The notes: generated from the letters alone by a model not told the origin. Counted from the first letter of the stretch, positions 51,720 to 61,534 are shown. The stretch: DNA of 64,000 bases from Methanocaldococcus sp. FS406-22 (GCF_000025525.1 NC_013887.1:1696940-1760939), one strand, 5' to 3'. Program-made: numbers and translations.

Positions 51720-51941
51720 TATATTTCCCCCCACAGTTTTAGATAAGTTTTATCGTGTATGATTTTACTCAATTGTGCCTACAATTTTTATTTTAACTGT
51801 TGATGATTCATAGTTATTTTGTTCCATATATACTATCCCTTAGTATTTTAAATATTTATTAAAATATTTATATTTTACTGTCTATTATAACCTACTTAAC
51901 AAAAATTGACGAGATAATTTTTAAAATACACAGGTGAAATA

Positions 51942-53198
51942 ATGGATATGGATTTAGAGAAATTAATAAAAATTGGTGAAAATGAAGGATTTGAAACAGA
52001 GGTTTTCTTTGTTAAATCTTATGAAGTCAGCGTTGATTTGGATGGAAAGAGTGTGGATAGCTTTCAAACAGGAATCTCCTATGGTATTGGAGTTAGAGTT
52101 ATAAAGGATGGGAAGGTTGGCTTTGCATACACAAATAGATTTGATGAAAATATCGTCTATAAGGCAATGAAAAACTTGGTTGAAGATAGGTATACAGAAT
52201 TTGCCGAACCTCAAAAATACAAAGAGCCAAAGGGGATGTTCTATAAAGAGATTTTGGATTTGGATGAAAAGGAATTGTTAGAGGACTTAATAACTATGAG
52301 AGATATTGCCTTAGATAACAATGCCATTGTTTTAAGTGGAGGGGTTAGCAAAGATGTTGGATATGCGAGGTTGATAAACTCAAACGGTGTGGATGTTGAA
52401 GAACAAGATACCTATTTTTCAGCATCAATATCTATAATGTATGAGGGAGAAACCTCTTATGAATGCAGAACAAGGCATAACATCTTTGATGTTGAGGAAA
52501 TTAGCTATAAGGCATTGGATTTAGCTAAGAAGTCAGCAAATGGAGAAGCTATATCTTATAAAGGGAATATAGTTCTATCTCCAAGGGCATTGTATGATTT
52601 GTTGGCTTATACGTTAATGCCAGCATTCAGTGCTGAAAATGTGCAGAGAGATAGGAGTATTTTAAAAGGAAAAATTGGGGAGCAGATTTTTGGGGAGAAT
52701 ATAACAATAGTTGATGATGGGACTTTGGATTATGCTTTATATTCCTCAAAATGTGATGGTGAAGGAACTGCTATGCAGAGAACCGTCTTAGTTGAGAATG
52801 GAGTTTTGAAGAACTACCTATATGATATAAAGAGGGCTAATAAAGAAGGAAAAAGCTCTACTGGAAATTGTTCAAGAAGTTATAGGTCTTTACCTTATGT
52901 TTCACCAACAAACTTTATCATTAAAGAGACAAAAAACAGCTTAGATGATTTTGATGAGTATGTTTATATCAATGGGGTCATTGGTTCTCACACATCAAAT
53001 CCAATAACTGGAGATTTTGCTGTAGAGATACAAAACTCCTATCTGTATAAAAATGGAGAGATAATTCCAATTAAGAGAGGGATGTTTGGAGGCAATATAT
53101 TTGAGATGTTTAAAGATGCTATTCCATTAAATGATGTTGAGCAGAGGGGTAAGTTAATATCTCCTTCAATAGTGTTTAAGGGAGATATAGTCAATTAA
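51942..53198 (+). CDS. PmbA/TldE-family protease-like protein
   Basis: A 418-residue TldD/PmbA family member. SFQTGISYGIGVRVIKDGKV, RHNIFDVEEISYKALDLAKK, VLSPRALYDLLAYTLMPAFS, TAMQRTVLVENGVLKNYLYD, SSTGNCSRSYRSLPYVSPTN and GVIGSHTSNPITGDFAVEIQ are characteristic. No H-E-x-x-H zinc motif is present, so it is the non-catalytic TldE-type partner, which works with TldD to cleave unfolded peptides. GGTGAAATA precedes the ATG. Confidence 0.85.
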   Translation: MDMDLEKLIKIGENEGFETEVFFVKSYEVSVDLDGKSVDSFQTGISYGIGVRVIKDGKVGFAYTNRFDENIVYKAMKNLVEDRYTEFAEPQKYKEPKGMFYKEILDLDEKELLEDLITMRDIALDNNAIVLSGGVSKDVGYARLINSNGVDVEEQDTYFSASISIMYEGETSYECRTRHNIFDVEEISYKALDLAKKSANGEAISYKGNIVLSPRALYDLLAYTLMPAFSAENVQRDRSILKGKIGEQIFGENITIVDDGTLDYALYSSKCDGEGTAMQRTVLVENGVLKNYLYDIKRANKEGKSSTGNCSRSYRSLPYVSPTNFIIKETKNSLDDFDEYVYINGVIGSHTSNPITGDFAVEIQNSYLYKNGEIIPIKRGMFGGNIFEMFKDAIPLNDVEQRGKLISPSIVFKGDIVN

Positions 53199-53486
53199 AT
53201 GCTATTATTTTATAAATACTTTTTTTGAATGGACTTTCCGCAGTTTATACTTCCTAGCAGATGAATTCTCCAATACTTAATTAGGCATTAATATGCAATG
53301 AGAACATTTATTCCTGTGAAAATTCCACTACCCTATTGCTTTTTTATGAAGTATCATTTGTTATCTATCAAATAAAAATTGAAAAATTTCCTTCTCCTCG
53401 AGAAATCAACAAATATTCGAAAAATATTTATAATCAAAGTAATAAAATAATAAAATGAAAAAATAAAAATGTTAAGGGGTGAAATT
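53199..53486. other. Intergenic region with no gene found
   Basis: Some 288 bases between pmbA and the FIST pseudogene. I see no open frame of note. GGACTTTCCGCAGTTTATAC (53230-53250) and CCTTCTCCTCGAGAA (53391-53405) are somewhat richer in G+C than their surroundings but lack stable folding or box motifs. TATTTATAA near 53426 may be the promoter of the broken FIST gene. Confidence 0.4.
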
Positions 53487-54772
53487 TTGCATATAGACCC
53501 ATTAAAAGTAGGTGTTGGAATTAGCAAAGACCCAACAACGGCAATAAATAACGCTTTAGATACAACAAAAAACCCAACTCTCGTTATTGTTTTTGCTTCT
53601 TCAAATTTAAATCCAAATGAGGTTTATGAAGCAATTAAAAATGAAGTTAATTGCCCAATAGTTGGATGTACTACAGCTGGGGAAATCTGCTCATCTGCAG
53701 AGAAAGAAACTACCGGGACGGTTGCAGTAATGACATTGGAGAGTAAATATTTATCTGTTGGAGTGGGAGTGGGAAAAAATTTAAAAGAAAATCCATTTAA
53801 GGCTGGTTTAGAAGCAGTTGAAAATGCTTACAAAAGCATAAAATTTAATCCCTTCATAACTTTTTTAGGGGCTATGAGGAAAGGAGCTTATGATATAGCT
53901 AATATGAAGACATTTATGAATATTGTTTTACCAGATGGATTACAGGGAGTTGAAGAGGAGTTTTTAAGAGGAGTTATTAGCAAATTGGGAAAATCTGCCC
54001 ATATAATTGGTGGCAGTACTGGAGATGATTTAAAATTCCAGCAAACATATCAATTTGCAAATGGTGTTTATACAAATTCAGCAGTTCTTTGCGTTTTAAG
54101 TGGAGGCTTGAAGATGGGAACAGCCATAGGGCATCCTTATTATCCAACAGACATTGGGGCTACTGTAACAAGAGGTTCCGCTCTCACCAAACCCAAGAAT
54201 CTAAGCGTATTATCCAACAGACATTGGGGCTACTGTAACTAAATCAGAGGGGAGAGTTGTTTATGAGTTAGATGGAAAGCCAGCAGCAGAGAGAATGAAA
54301 GAAATACTTAATGTTGATGAGCTAACTCCTGAACTATTTGCAGAGAAAACATTCGGCTTCAGAACAATAGATGTTAGTGGGGAGTATGTTGTAAGAAGTG
54401 CAATTAAAGAAGAAAATGGAGCAGTCCCATTCTACGCAGAGATTCCAATGGGGGTTCATTTCTCAGTTATGGATACAAATAGAGAATATGCCATTAAAAA
54501 ATTTGAAGAAACTTTAGATAAAGCCATTGCAGATGCAGGACATCCAAAGAAAATTGGGGCTGTAATTATATTCAACTGTATTTTAAGGAGATTGGCTAAA
54601 GAGAGGTTAGGGTTTAGTGATTTAGATATCATCAAAGAAAAATTAGGGGATGTTCCAGTTAATTGGATTTGATACTTATGGAGAGCAAGGTTCAACAGCA
54701 GGAGGGGCAATAGGGCATCATAACCAAACTTCCGCCATCTTAATTATTGGAAATGAGCTGGTATCTCAATAA
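53487..54772 (+). pseudogene. FIST-domain sensor protein, broken by a 70-bp duplication insert and a frameshift
   Basis: FIST N- and C-terminal domains bind small ligands and are found in signalling proteins. The N-terminal part (from TTG 53487 after GGGGTGAAATT) includes VGISKDPTTAINNALDTTKN, CPIVGCTTAGEICSS and AHIIGGSTGDDLKFQQTY. At 54138-54169 and 54208-54239 a 32-bp sequence is duplicated with 38 foreign bases between, ending the frame at 54242. The remainder (KSEGRVVYELDGKPAAERMK, GAVPFYAEIPMGVHFSVMDT, PKKIGAVIIFNCILRR) is intact until one extra T near 54665; after correction it ends GSTAGGAIGHHNQTSAILII. Confidence 0.82.
54138..54239 (+). repeat. Direct duplication of 32 bp inside the FIST gene
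   Basis: Copies at 54138-54169 and 54208-54239 are identical (TATTATCCAACAGACATTGG and onward). The 38 bases between (AAGAGGTTCCGCTCTCACCA and onward) do not resemble the gene. The 70-bp addition is out of frame. Confidence 0.85.
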
Positions 54773-54908
54773 ATTTTTATATTTTAAATTTTACATTTAC
54801 TTGGTTTTTATAAAACATAAAAATAAATCACTTTTTAGTTTCATTAAATTTTTATATTTTGTGAGGTTATAAATTTTTAAAATTAAAATATTTAATGTTG
54901 GTGAAAGT

Positions 54909-55169
54909 ATGCCAATGGGTTTCGGAATGCACTATGTAGGTAGTGAAGTCGCTTCAACAGACCCATTTTATGGTATTGTTTGGATGATAATTTGGATTGT
55001 TATAATTGCTGTGATTATTGCTATAATAGTATATGTATTGATTTCTCCACTAAAAAAACAGCAAACCCAAAATATAGACAGTGAGAAACTTGTAAAAATA
55101 GAAAAAGACATTGAAGAGATAAAGGAGATTGTTAGAGAGTTAAAGAAGAAATGGGAAGAAATTGAGTGA
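54909..55169 (+). CDS. Small membrane-anchored coiled-coil protein
   Basis: An 86-residue protein with one transmembrane helix (GIVWMIIWIVIIAVIIAIIV, residues about 20-40) and a C-terminal coiled coil (LVKIEKDIEEIKEIVRELKK). GGTGAAAGT precedes it. It is followed 4 bases later by an ArsR-type regulator, so it may be cotranscribed and act as its partner. Function unknown. Confidence 0.65.
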   Translation: MPMGFGMHYVGSEVASTDPFYGIVWMIIWIVIIAVIIAIIVYVLISPLKKQQTQNIDSEKLVKIEKDIEEIKEIVRELKKKWEEIE

Positions 55170-55173
55170 TTTT

Positions 55174-55458
55174 ATGAGGTTGATAGATGTAGTAAAAATG
55201 GGGGATGCATTGTCTAATCCAATAAGGGTGAAAATATTATACATTCTAAATAAACAGCCAAAAAATATTTACGAGTTAGCTAAAGAGTTAGAACTATCGA
55301 GACCTGTTGTTTATGCTCATTTAAGAAAATTAGAAGAAGCAGGTTTAGTCGAAAGTGATTTGGTCTTAGAAGGAAGTAGAGCAAAGAGAATTTATAAAGC
55401 AAAAGAATTCAAATTTTATATTGACAATGAGATTATAAAAAAGTTGTTTGAGGATTAA
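55174..55458 (+). CDS. ArsR-family winged-helix transcription regulator
   Basis: A 94-residue HTH protein: VVKMGDALSNPIRVKILYIL, NKQPKNIYELAKELELSRPV (recognition helix region), VYAHLRKLEEAGLVESDLVL, KRIYKAKEFKFYIDNEIIKK. No metal-binding Cys of the classical ArsR type. ATG 55174 follows GAGTGATTTT. Overlaps the end of glyS by 4 bases on the opposite strand. Confidence 0.85.
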   Translation: MRLIDVVKMGDALSNPIRVKILYILNKQPKNIYELAKELELSRPVVYAHLRKLEEAGLVESDLVLEGSRAKRIYKAKEFKFYIDNEIIKKLFED

Positions 55459-57188
55459 TCTTTTAATTTCTCTTTTAGATAATCAACTAACTCATCTATT
55501 TTAACTCTAACTTGCTCTCTTGTGTTTCTCTCTCTAACTGTTACAGTTTTATCTTTTAATGTCTGTCCGTCCACTGTTATACAGAACGGAACACCAATCT
55601 CATCAGCTCTCATGTATCTCCTTCCTATAGCTCCACTATCATCATATTCAGCAATAATGCCATTCTCTCTTAGCATTTTCTCAATTTCCTTGGCTATTTT
55701 TGGCATATCTTCCTTATTAACTAATGGCAAGACATAAGCTTTTATAGGTGCAATTGATGGCTTTAAATCTAAATAAACTCTATCCTCTTCCTCTCTGTAT
55801 GAATGTTCTAGTAAACAGTAAGTAATTCTATCAATTCCATAGGATGGCTCTATGACATGTGGGATAACTTTCTCTCCTTTGATAACCTTTTTAACCTTTT
55901 TAATTTCAACGTAGTCCTTTAAAATCTCGAATTCCTTTCCATCAATGTTTATTGTTATTTTACCATCTTTTTCAAGGGTTTTAACAAACTCTTCTAATGC
56001 CCTTTCATCTAAGTTGTTTATATATGCCTCGATTGCTTTTGTGTCTTTTTTAAATATCCTTCCAACAACCTTGTAGTTTAGATTTATCTCATAGGTCTCT
56101 ATCTCCTTTGGTTCATCAAATTCAACAAAGACAGATAACTCAACTCCACTATGTGCGGAGTGGCTTCTTAAGTCGTAATCTGTCCTATCAGCAATTCCAA
56201 CGCACTCAATCCATCCAAATCTTTCTGTATATATTTCAGCATCCCAACAGTCAATAGCATAGTGTGCCATTTCGTTTGGGAGGTGTTGCCTAAATCTTAT
56301 TTTGTCCTTATCAATTCCTATTGCCTCTAAAAACCCCTTTGTTAAAGCTATAAAGTAGGCAATTGTCTGATGCCTTATAATTCCCTTCTCAACAGCCTCT
56401 CCAATACTTATTTTAATTACTTTTTCATCCTCACTTAAGTTTTCATCCATCTGCCTTTCAGCTGGCAGTAATGGAACTACTTCATCCTTAACTAAATCAA
56501 ATTTTTCATGCTCCTTTCTCTCTGGATGAACAAAGTATTCAATCTCTGCCTGTGTGAATTCTCTCAACCTAATAACTCCCTGTCTTGGGGAAATTTCATT
56601 CCTATAACTTTTACCAATTTGAACAACACCAAACGGCAGTTTATTTCTAAAGAATTGAGCTAATCTTCTAAACTGTATAAATATCCCCTGTGCTGTTTCT
56701 GGTCTCATGTATCCAGTTCTCTTTCCTCCCGGTCCTATAGATGTTACAAACATTAAGTTGAATTTCTTAACCTCTCCAAGCTCTCCTCCACACTTTGGAC
56801 ATCTTATATTGTGTTTTCTAATAAGCTCTTCCAATTCTTTTAATGTTTTTCCTTCAGTATCTACATCTACAAACTCTTCAATTAAGTGGTCTGCCCTAAA
56901 AGATTCTAAACAGTTTTTACACTCAACAATTGGGTCTGTAAAGTTATCAACGTGCCCAGAAGCTTTTAGAACTTCATAAGGTGTTACTGTTGGGCTTTCA
57001 ATCTCATAAAATCCTTCTTTAACAATATACTGCTCTCTAAACTTTGATATGATGTTATTTTTTAGTAGGCATCCTAAAGGCCCATAATCAACAAATCCAG
57101 CAATTCCACCATAGATTTCAAATGAACTCCATAGATAACCTCTTCTTTTTGCTAAATCCATAATCTTTTCATAGATATCTTTTTCCAT
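55455..57188 (-). CDS. glyS: Glycyl-tRNA synthetase
   Basis: Class II dimeric GlyRS, 577 residues. LAKRRGYLWSSFEIYGGIAG, VDYGPLGCLLKNNIISKFRE, zinc-like insertion VECKNCLESFRADHLIEEFV and IRCPKCGGELGEVKKFNLMF, motif 2 GKSYRNEISPRQGVIRLREF, motif 3 VIEPSYGIDRITYCLLEHSY, and the C-terminal anticodon-binding domain. Directly followed by the CitG-like gene. Confidence 0.95.
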   Translation of the reverse strand: MEKDIYEKIMDLAKRRGYLWSSFEIYGGIAGFVDYGPLGCLLKNNIISKFREQYIVKEGFYEIESPTVTPYEVLKASGHVDNFTDPIVECKNCLESFRADHLIEEFVDVDTEGKTLKELEELIRKHNIRCPKCGGELGEVKKFNLMFVTSIGPGGKRTGYMRPETAQGIFIQFRRLAQFFRNKLPFGVVQIGKSYRNEISPRQGVIRLREFTQAEIEYFVHPERKEHEKFDLVKDEVVPLLPAERQMDENLSEDEKVIKISIGEAVEKGIIRHQTIAYFIALTKGFLEAIGIDKDKIRFRQHLPNEMAHYAIDCWDAEIYTERFGWIECVGIADRTDYDLRSHSAHSGVELSVFVEFDEPKEIETYEINLNYKVVGRIFKKDTKAIEAYINNLDERALEEFVKTLEKDGKITINIDGKEFEILKDYVEIKKVKKVIKGEKVIPHVIEPSYGIDRITYCLLEHSYREEEDRVYLDLKPSIAPIKAYVLPLVNKEDMPKIAKEIEKMLRENGIIAEYDDSGAIGRRYMRADEIGVPFCITVDGQTLKDKTVTVRERNTREQVRVKIDELVDYLKEKLKD

Positions 57189-57192
57189 TCTC

Positions 57193-58074
57193 TCACCATA
57201 ATACTGTTTCTCCCTTATCTATCCTATCTAATATAAATATCATCAATGATGAAGCAATTAAATCAGCCGTTGTTCCAGGATTTAGTTTGTTTCCTTCTTT
57301 TGATAAATATTTGTCAAATTCTTTAACTTTCTCTTCAGTAAAGTTATTTAACACATCTTCAGCCATTTTAGAAACTTTTAAAGCTGTTTCAAAACCTCTC
57401 TTTCTCGCGATTAATGTATCAGGATATTTAGCCAATAGGTTTAAAAATGTTTTTGTTACAGCTAAGTTTATGTTGTTGAGTTCATCATAATACTTTTTTA
57501 ATAAATTGTATCCTTCAAATGAGATTTTAAAGTTATCAACCCATTCTTTACTTATATTATCCCATTCTGCAGATATTTTATAAACATCCAAAAGAGTTAA
57601 GCCCTTTTCAATAAGTTCTTTTTTTGCATCCTCTGAAGTAACGTCAGGCCCTTTCTTTGGTTTATTGACATAAGCCATGGCTATATTTATTGCGTCATAG
57701 ACATTTAAAGCATCTTCTACAGTTGTGTTTTCAGCAATTTTCTTTAAATTATCTTTTAATTTATTTTCATCAAAACTATCTAATTTTCCAGCAGCCATGG
57801 CTATGGGGATGTGTAGCATTATAATGCCTAAGTTGGCATTTGTAGGGCTCCATTTTTTGCTCTCAATTACTGCCTTTTTTATGTATAAGCCAACATCCTT
57901 ATCTTTTTGAGCCGCTTCATAAACCACGTTTCCAAATGCAATTCCAGAGTTTATAAAGTGATGATATTTGATGTCTCTATAATCTCTATTTCTATGAACA
58001 TTTCCAGGTTTGAAAGAGCTAACTTCTAAACAACAGGCAATTTGTGATGCTTTCATTATATCAAAAGGATTCAT
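57193..58074 (-). CDS. CitG/MdcB-like triphosphoribosyl-dephospho-CoA synthase family protein
   Basis: A 293-residue helical protein with the family signature [60 protein letters not shown] and SYLSKEGN-like [20 protein letters not shown]. In bacteria the family makes the prosthetic group of citrate lyase. Methanogens have no citrate lyase, so the archaeal substrate is unknown. GGTGAAAAC precedes the start. It lies 4 bases upstream of glyS. Confidence 0.8.
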   Translation of the reverse strand: MNPFDIMKASQIACCLEVSSFKPGNVHRNRDYRDIKYHHFINSGIAFGNVVYEAAQKDKDVGLYIKKAVIESKKWSPTNANLGIIMLHIPIAMAAGKLDSFDENKLKDNLKKIAENTTVEDALNVYDAINIAMAYVNKPKKGPDVTSEDAKKELIEKGLTLLDVYKISAEWDNISKEWVDNFKISFEGYNLLKKYYDELNNINLAVTKTFLNLLAKYPDTLIARKRGFETALKVSKMAEDVLNNFTEEKVKEFDKYLSKEGNKLNPGTTADLIASSLMIFILDRIDKGETVLW

Positions 58075-58138
58075 GTTTTCACCAAATTTTTATATATTTG
58101 GTATTAAACAAATACAGTTATATCAGTAAGGTGGAAAT

Positions 58139-58637
58139 ATGAATGGGATTGGAATGGCTATTTATCTTTATGCTGGCTTTTTATCATTTATTTTTGCATT
58201 TATTAAGCTTTATGCCTTTTTAAGATACTCAAAATTAGAAAGAAAAAATAAAAAAATTGTTTATACTTATTCTGATAGCTTGAAAAATACAATTCCTTAT
58301 TCGTTTTATGGGGCATTATTGCCATTTACTGTAGTATTTGTTGTTTTTGCGATATTTTCCATATTTTACTTTTGGACTTGATGTATATTCATGTTTAGTT
58401 ATAATGTTGTGCTACTTTTTTATCATATATCTCATCTGCTTTAAGAAATACAGAGTTGAAGTATATAAAGATGGCTTTTATTTTAATCAATTTTATACCT
58501 GGAAAGGATTCAACGGCTATGAAAAAATTAATGGAAAAATAAAGTTAATTGGAAAGAAAGGAATTACTGCTGATATATATTTAAAAGATAAAGATGGAAG
58601 GATTGAAGAAACACTTAAAGAATATTTTAAGCATTAA
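58139..58637 (+). pseudogene. Membrane protein paralogue, probably split by a frameshift
   Basis: The first frame (58139-58381) gives two hydrophobic segments ([20 protein letters not shown] and [17 protein letters not shown]) then a TGA. The second, in the next frame (from about 58370 to 58637), has [20 protein letters not shown] and [20 protein letters not shown], ending [11 protein letters not shown]. Together these align with the intact neighbour at 58651-59181, which has [20 protein letters not shown] and [17 protein letters not shown]. One base lost or gained near 58340-58380 explains the split. Two separate small proteins remain possible. Confidence 0.6.
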
Positions 58638-58650
58638 TTGGAGGAATATT

Positions 58651-59181
58651 ATGGATATCGAGTTATTATTGTGTAGTATGTTCTTATTGTTCTTATTTGG
58701 AAGCGAGGGAGTTTTATACTACTATTCACATAAAAAATACAAAAAAGCAAAAAAAGAATGGCATTATATAACTTCAACAAAGATTGGAATTGGAAGAAAT
58801 AGGATGGCTTTTGAATTTTTTAGAATAATGGCCCTTTTAGCATTTTCAATTTATGTTTTGATTAACATACATCATATAAGTTTAAATATAATAATACTTT
58901 TACTTGCTTTCTTAGTTATTGTTAATATATATGATAAGATTAATCCCGCCTCTGGAGACATTGAAATCTATAAAGATGGGGTTATAATTTTAAAATCATT
59001 TTTAAACTACCACCTTGCTTTACCTTGGAAATTTTTTAAAGGATACAAAGTAAAATTTAAAAATAAGACAAAATATGTTATTTTAGTTCCAAAATCAAAA
59101 TTGTTTTTTAATATTTACTTAAAAGACATGGATGGGAAAGTTGAAGAAACTATTAAAAACCATTTAAATCCTCTCCAATAA
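58651..59181 (+). CDS. Membrane protein of unknown function, intact paralogue
   Basis: A 176-residue protein with three hydrophobic segments ([60 protein letters not shown]) and a beta-rich cytoplasmic end ([39 protein letters not shown]). ATG 58651 follows TTGGAGGAATATT. A tandem partner lies just upstream, apparently frameshifted. The 3' end overlaps the convergent XTPase gene by 18 bases. Confidence 0.65.
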   Translation: MDIELLLCSMFLLFLFGSEGVLYYYSHKKYKKAKKEWHYITSTKIGIGRNRMAFEFFRIMALLAFSIYVLINIHHISLNIIILLLAFLVIVNIYDKINPASGDIEIYKDGVIILKSFLNYHLALPWKFFKGYKVKFKNKTKYVILVPKSKLFFNIYLKDMDGKVEETIKNHLNPLQ

Positions 59182-59721
59182 AAACTTTTTAAATTCTTCA
59201 AAAGCTCTTTTTCTATGAGATATTTGGCTTTTCTCTTCTGTAGTCATCTCTGCAAAAGTTCTCTCCTCTCCCTCTGGAATAAAGATGCTGTCATAAGCAA
59301 ATCCATATCCTTTACTTCTTATCTCATTGCTAACTCTTCCTTTAACAATCCCTTTAAATAATCTAACACCATTTTCATCACAATAGCCAATAACTGTTTT
59401 AAAATAGGCGTTTCTATTATCTTTATCTTCCAATAATTTTAAAATTCCTTCATTTCCTACTGTTTCCTGAACAAACCTTGAATAAGTTCCTGGAAAGCCA
59501 TTTAAAGCTTCAACAAAAAATCCGCTATCTTCAACAATAACTGGTTTTTTTATTTTTTCATAAACCCACTTTGCCCCAAATTCAGCAACCTCTTCCAAAG
59601 TTCCTTGAATTTCAGGATATTCAATCTTTATCTGTTCAATCTCTACATCTTTTAAATCTTTTAAAATAATATTTGCTTCTTTAATTTTATTTGGATTTCC
59701 AGTAGCAAAATAGATTTTCAT
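59164..59721 (-). CDS. XTP/dITP pyrophosphatase (Ham1 family)
   Basis: A 185-residue house-cleaning enzyme that removes XTP and [23 protein letters not shown] (residues 2-21), [24 protein letters not shown] [56 protein letters not shown] and [18 protein letters not shown] are the family motifs. The M. jannaschii protein MJ0226, to which this corresponds, was an early functional structural-genomics example. Confidence 0.93.
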   Translation of the reverse strand: MKIYFATGNPNKIKEANIILKDLKDVEIEQIKIEYPEIQGTLEEVAEFGAKWVYEKIKKPVIVEDSGFFVEALNGFPGTYSRFVQETVGNEGILKLLEDKDNRNAYFKTVIGYCDENGVRLFKGIVKGRVSNEIRSKGYGFAYDSIFIPEGEERTFAEMTTEEKSQISHRKRAFEEFKKFLLERI

Positions 59722-59748
59722 ACTCTCACCAAAATTTTATAAAGATGA

Positions 59749-59826
59749 TGTCTCCCCAGTTTAACACCCTCTATCATCCTTTAGCTCCGCTACGTCAAGA
59801 GGGCTAACCCACTGGGGAGTATCATC
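59749..59826 (-). ncRNA. H/ACA-type guide sRNA (pseudouridylation guide)
   Basis: The minus-strand RNA has a 9-bp lower stem CUCCCCAGU (59811-59819) / ACUGGGGAG (59752-59760), followed at once by the ACA box (59751-59749). Above a pocket (5' side GGGUUAG, 3' side UGUUAA) is an upper stem CCCUCU/AGAGGG, then a kink-turn-like element (UGAC opposite GAUGAU) and a terminal UAGC-GGA-GCUA hairpin. The upper stem to ACA distance is 15 nt, matching the 14-16 nt rule. The pocket would select a target of the form UUAACA-UN-CUAACCC. A TATA box lies at 59843-59851. It may correspond to a GC-rich ncRNA reported in M. jannaschii. Confidence 0.78.
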
Positions 59827-59842
59827 TATTTAAGCATTTTTT

Positions 59843-59851
59843 GATATATAA
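59843..59851 (-). promoter_or_regulatory. TATA box of the H/ACA sRNA
   Basis: TTATATATC on the minus strand stands 17-25 bases before the predicted RNA 5' end (about 59826), as expected for an archaeal promoter. Confidence 0.5.
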
Positions 59852-59858
59852 TTTTTTC

Positions 59859-60656
59859 TTATAGCCATTCATCTAAAATAGCTGTTTTTTTAGATTTCAT
59901 ATTCTGTTTTAAGTCTTTTTTACTACCCTTTGGTGGATTGAGCTTTTTAAATTCTAAGTTCTCTTCCTTCAACAATCTTTCAGCTCCAACAGTTAAAGAA
60001 GGGGCAACTAAAATTCCTCTAACTCTATCTCTTCCATATTTGCTTTTAAAATACTCAACATATCTCTTTAGTTGAGAAACTGCCTGTAAATCTGCTCTCC
60101 TCCTCTTTAACTCTAAGATAACCCATCTTTCATCTTTATCTTTTCCTAAGATATCAATGATTCCAGTAGGGATTTGATATTCTCTTGATAGAGGTTTAAA
60201 TCCTTCTTCAATTAAATTTGGATTTCTGAAAATCATCTCTGCCATTTCTGATTCGCTACCAGTTAGATTTAATTCTTCATAATCTTCACAGTTAAAAGCA
60301 CACGTATGATAGACCTCTGAAATTACTACCTTTAATTCCTCTTTTGGCTTTCTCCTAATGCTCTTTAAAATAAAGTAGTTATCTTCAACCTTCCAGATTA
60401 TATTACTCCCTGGAGGTTGCCAGTTTACTGGCTCTCTTTTTTTATCTTTATGGATTAAAAATGTTCCATCTGGTTTTATTATAATGACCCTATCTCCTTC
60501 CTCTAATTGGCTCTTAGCTCTACCTTCATAAAAAACTCTACATCTAGCTAACAATATTAAAATATGGTTAAATAGATACGCATCCATAAAATTTTCCAGA
60601 TCTTTGGTAGTGGGGCTGGTTAAGTGAAAAACTTTTTCCAACTCCACCACCAACAA
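59859..60656 (-). CDS. nucS: Endonuclease NucS/EndoMS (mismatch-specific)
   Basis: A 265-residue RecB-like nuclease that cuts both strands at mismatches and works with PCNA. N-terminal DNA-binding/dimerisation domain has RCRVFYEGRAKSQLEEGDRV, NWQPPGSNIIWKVEDNYFIL. The C-terminal nuclease core has EEGFKPLSREYQIPTGIIDI, LGKDKDERWVILELKRRRAD (D...E-x-K active site) and AVSQLKRYVEYFKSKYG. The C-terminus KTAILDEWL may be a PCNA-interacting end. The start is one of several TTG or GTG codons near 60656-60642 with GGTGGTGGAG; I use the longest. Confidence 0.9.
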   Translation of the reverse strand: MLVVELEKVFHLTSPTTKDLENFMDAYLFNHILILLARCRVFYEGRAKSQLEEGDRVIIIKPDGTFLIHKDKKREPVNWQPPGSNIIWKVEDNYFILKSIRRKPKEELKVVISEVYHTCAFNCEDYEELNLTGSESEMAEMIFRNPNLIEEGFKPLSREYQIPTGIIDILGKDKDERWVILELKRRRADLQAVSQLKRYVEYFKSKYGRDRVRGILVAPSLTVGAERLLKEENLEFKKLNPPKGSKKDLKQNMKSKKTAILDEWL

Positions 60657-60707
60657 TTGAATTCATAATTTCAAATCTTTGAATTTAGAGGATGAAAATA
60701 AAAAAAA

Positions 60708-60795
60708 TGGTGCAGGGGAGGGGATTTGAACCCCCGAACCCCTACGGGACCGGATCTTAAGTCCGGCGCCTTTGGCCAGGCTTGGCGACCCCTGC
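60708..60795 (-). tRNA. tRNA-Leu (anticodon UAA)
   Basis: A class II tRNA with long variable arm. Acceptor GCAGGGG/CCCCTGC, D arm with GCC...GGC, anticodon stem CCGGA/TCCGG with loop CTTAAGA (TAA), variable arm TCCCGTAGGGGTTCGGGG in part, T arm with TTCAAAT. Discriminator A and CCA encoded. A BRE/TATA (CCGAAAAATATATATATG, near 60830-60848) precedes it on the minus strand. Confidence 0.95.
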
Positions 60796-60935
60796 ACCGC
60801 AAGCGAATTATAGAATGGATGAACTCATATATATATTTTTCGGTTCTATGTTAAAGATAAAGGTATATTAATAAGTTTCACTATAATAACAAAAACCTAT
60901 TTAAATAGGAAGCATATTTCCTCCCGAGGTAAAGT

Positions 60936-61448
60936 ATGAAGAAGTTGAAAAGGATGACGTTAATTTTATACAACTCCTATGATAAAACAAGATGGCATGA
61001 AGCACATAAAAGAGCAATAGCAAGAGCTGCTCCAATATGTTATGCGTTTGATTGTAACTTAGCGATTATGGACTTTCCCTGTAAAGATGTGGAAGATATC
61101 TTAAACATAAAAACCACTATTGGCAATTCTGGAGAATACTTAGAAAAATTAATTGAAAAAAATAGATTTTTCATTGTTGATAAATTTTTGCCACAATTTG
61201 GGATTCCAATTGCTTCAACATCCAAACCTGATGAAAAAAAGGCTATAACTCCGTTAGATACTGCCCATTTATTAAAGAAAAAGCCAGTTGGAATATATGT
61301 TGGATTGGGTAGGCATGGTCTGCCAAAGGATATAATGGAATCGTCTCTTTATCATTTGGATATAACCGAAAAAAAAGTATCTTTAGAAACTTGTACGGCC
61401 ATTGGGTGTATTCCGGCTGTGGTATATTGCTATACTAAATACATTTGA
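60936..61448 (+). CDS. DUF531 protein, SPOUT-like
   Basis: A 170-residue protein of DUF531, a family of methanogens. The C-terminal half has [20 protein letters not shown] and [20 protein letters not shown], which look like the trefoil-knot SAM-binding region of SPOUT RNA methyltransferases. N-terminal [20 protein letters not shown] is a second conserved segment. A role in RNA methylation is inference. GGTAAAGT precedes the start. Confidence 0.7.
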   Translation: MKKLKRMTLILYNSYDKTRWHEAHKRAIARAAPICYAFDCNLAIMDFPCKDVEDILNIKTTIGNSGEYLEKLIEKNRFFIVDKFLPQFGIPIASTSKPDEKKAITPLDTAHLLKKKPVGIYVGLGRHGLPKDIMESSLYHLDITEKKVSLETCTAIGCIPAVVYCYTKYI

Positions 61449-61534
61449 TATTAAAAATATTTGATAGAGTCAGGGATAAAAAATTTTATATACCATCCTA
61501 TTTTAAAATATTACCAATAACTGCAGGTGGAAGT

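Noticed and set aside
53230..53250. G+C-richer patch before the FIST gene as a small RNA
   Set aside because: No box motifs, stable stem or promoter at a fitting distance could be found.
58379..58381. TGA in the membrane-protein gene at 58139 as a second selenocysteine codon
   Set aside because: No SECIS-like hairpin follows, the frame after the TGA soon stops, and the continuation matching the paralogue is in another frame, so a frameshift is the better explanation.
61445..61534. Thirty-codon N-terminal extension of atpH
   Set aside because: GGTGGAAGT before ATG 61535 and the usual 104-residue length of the subunit favour the shorter form.
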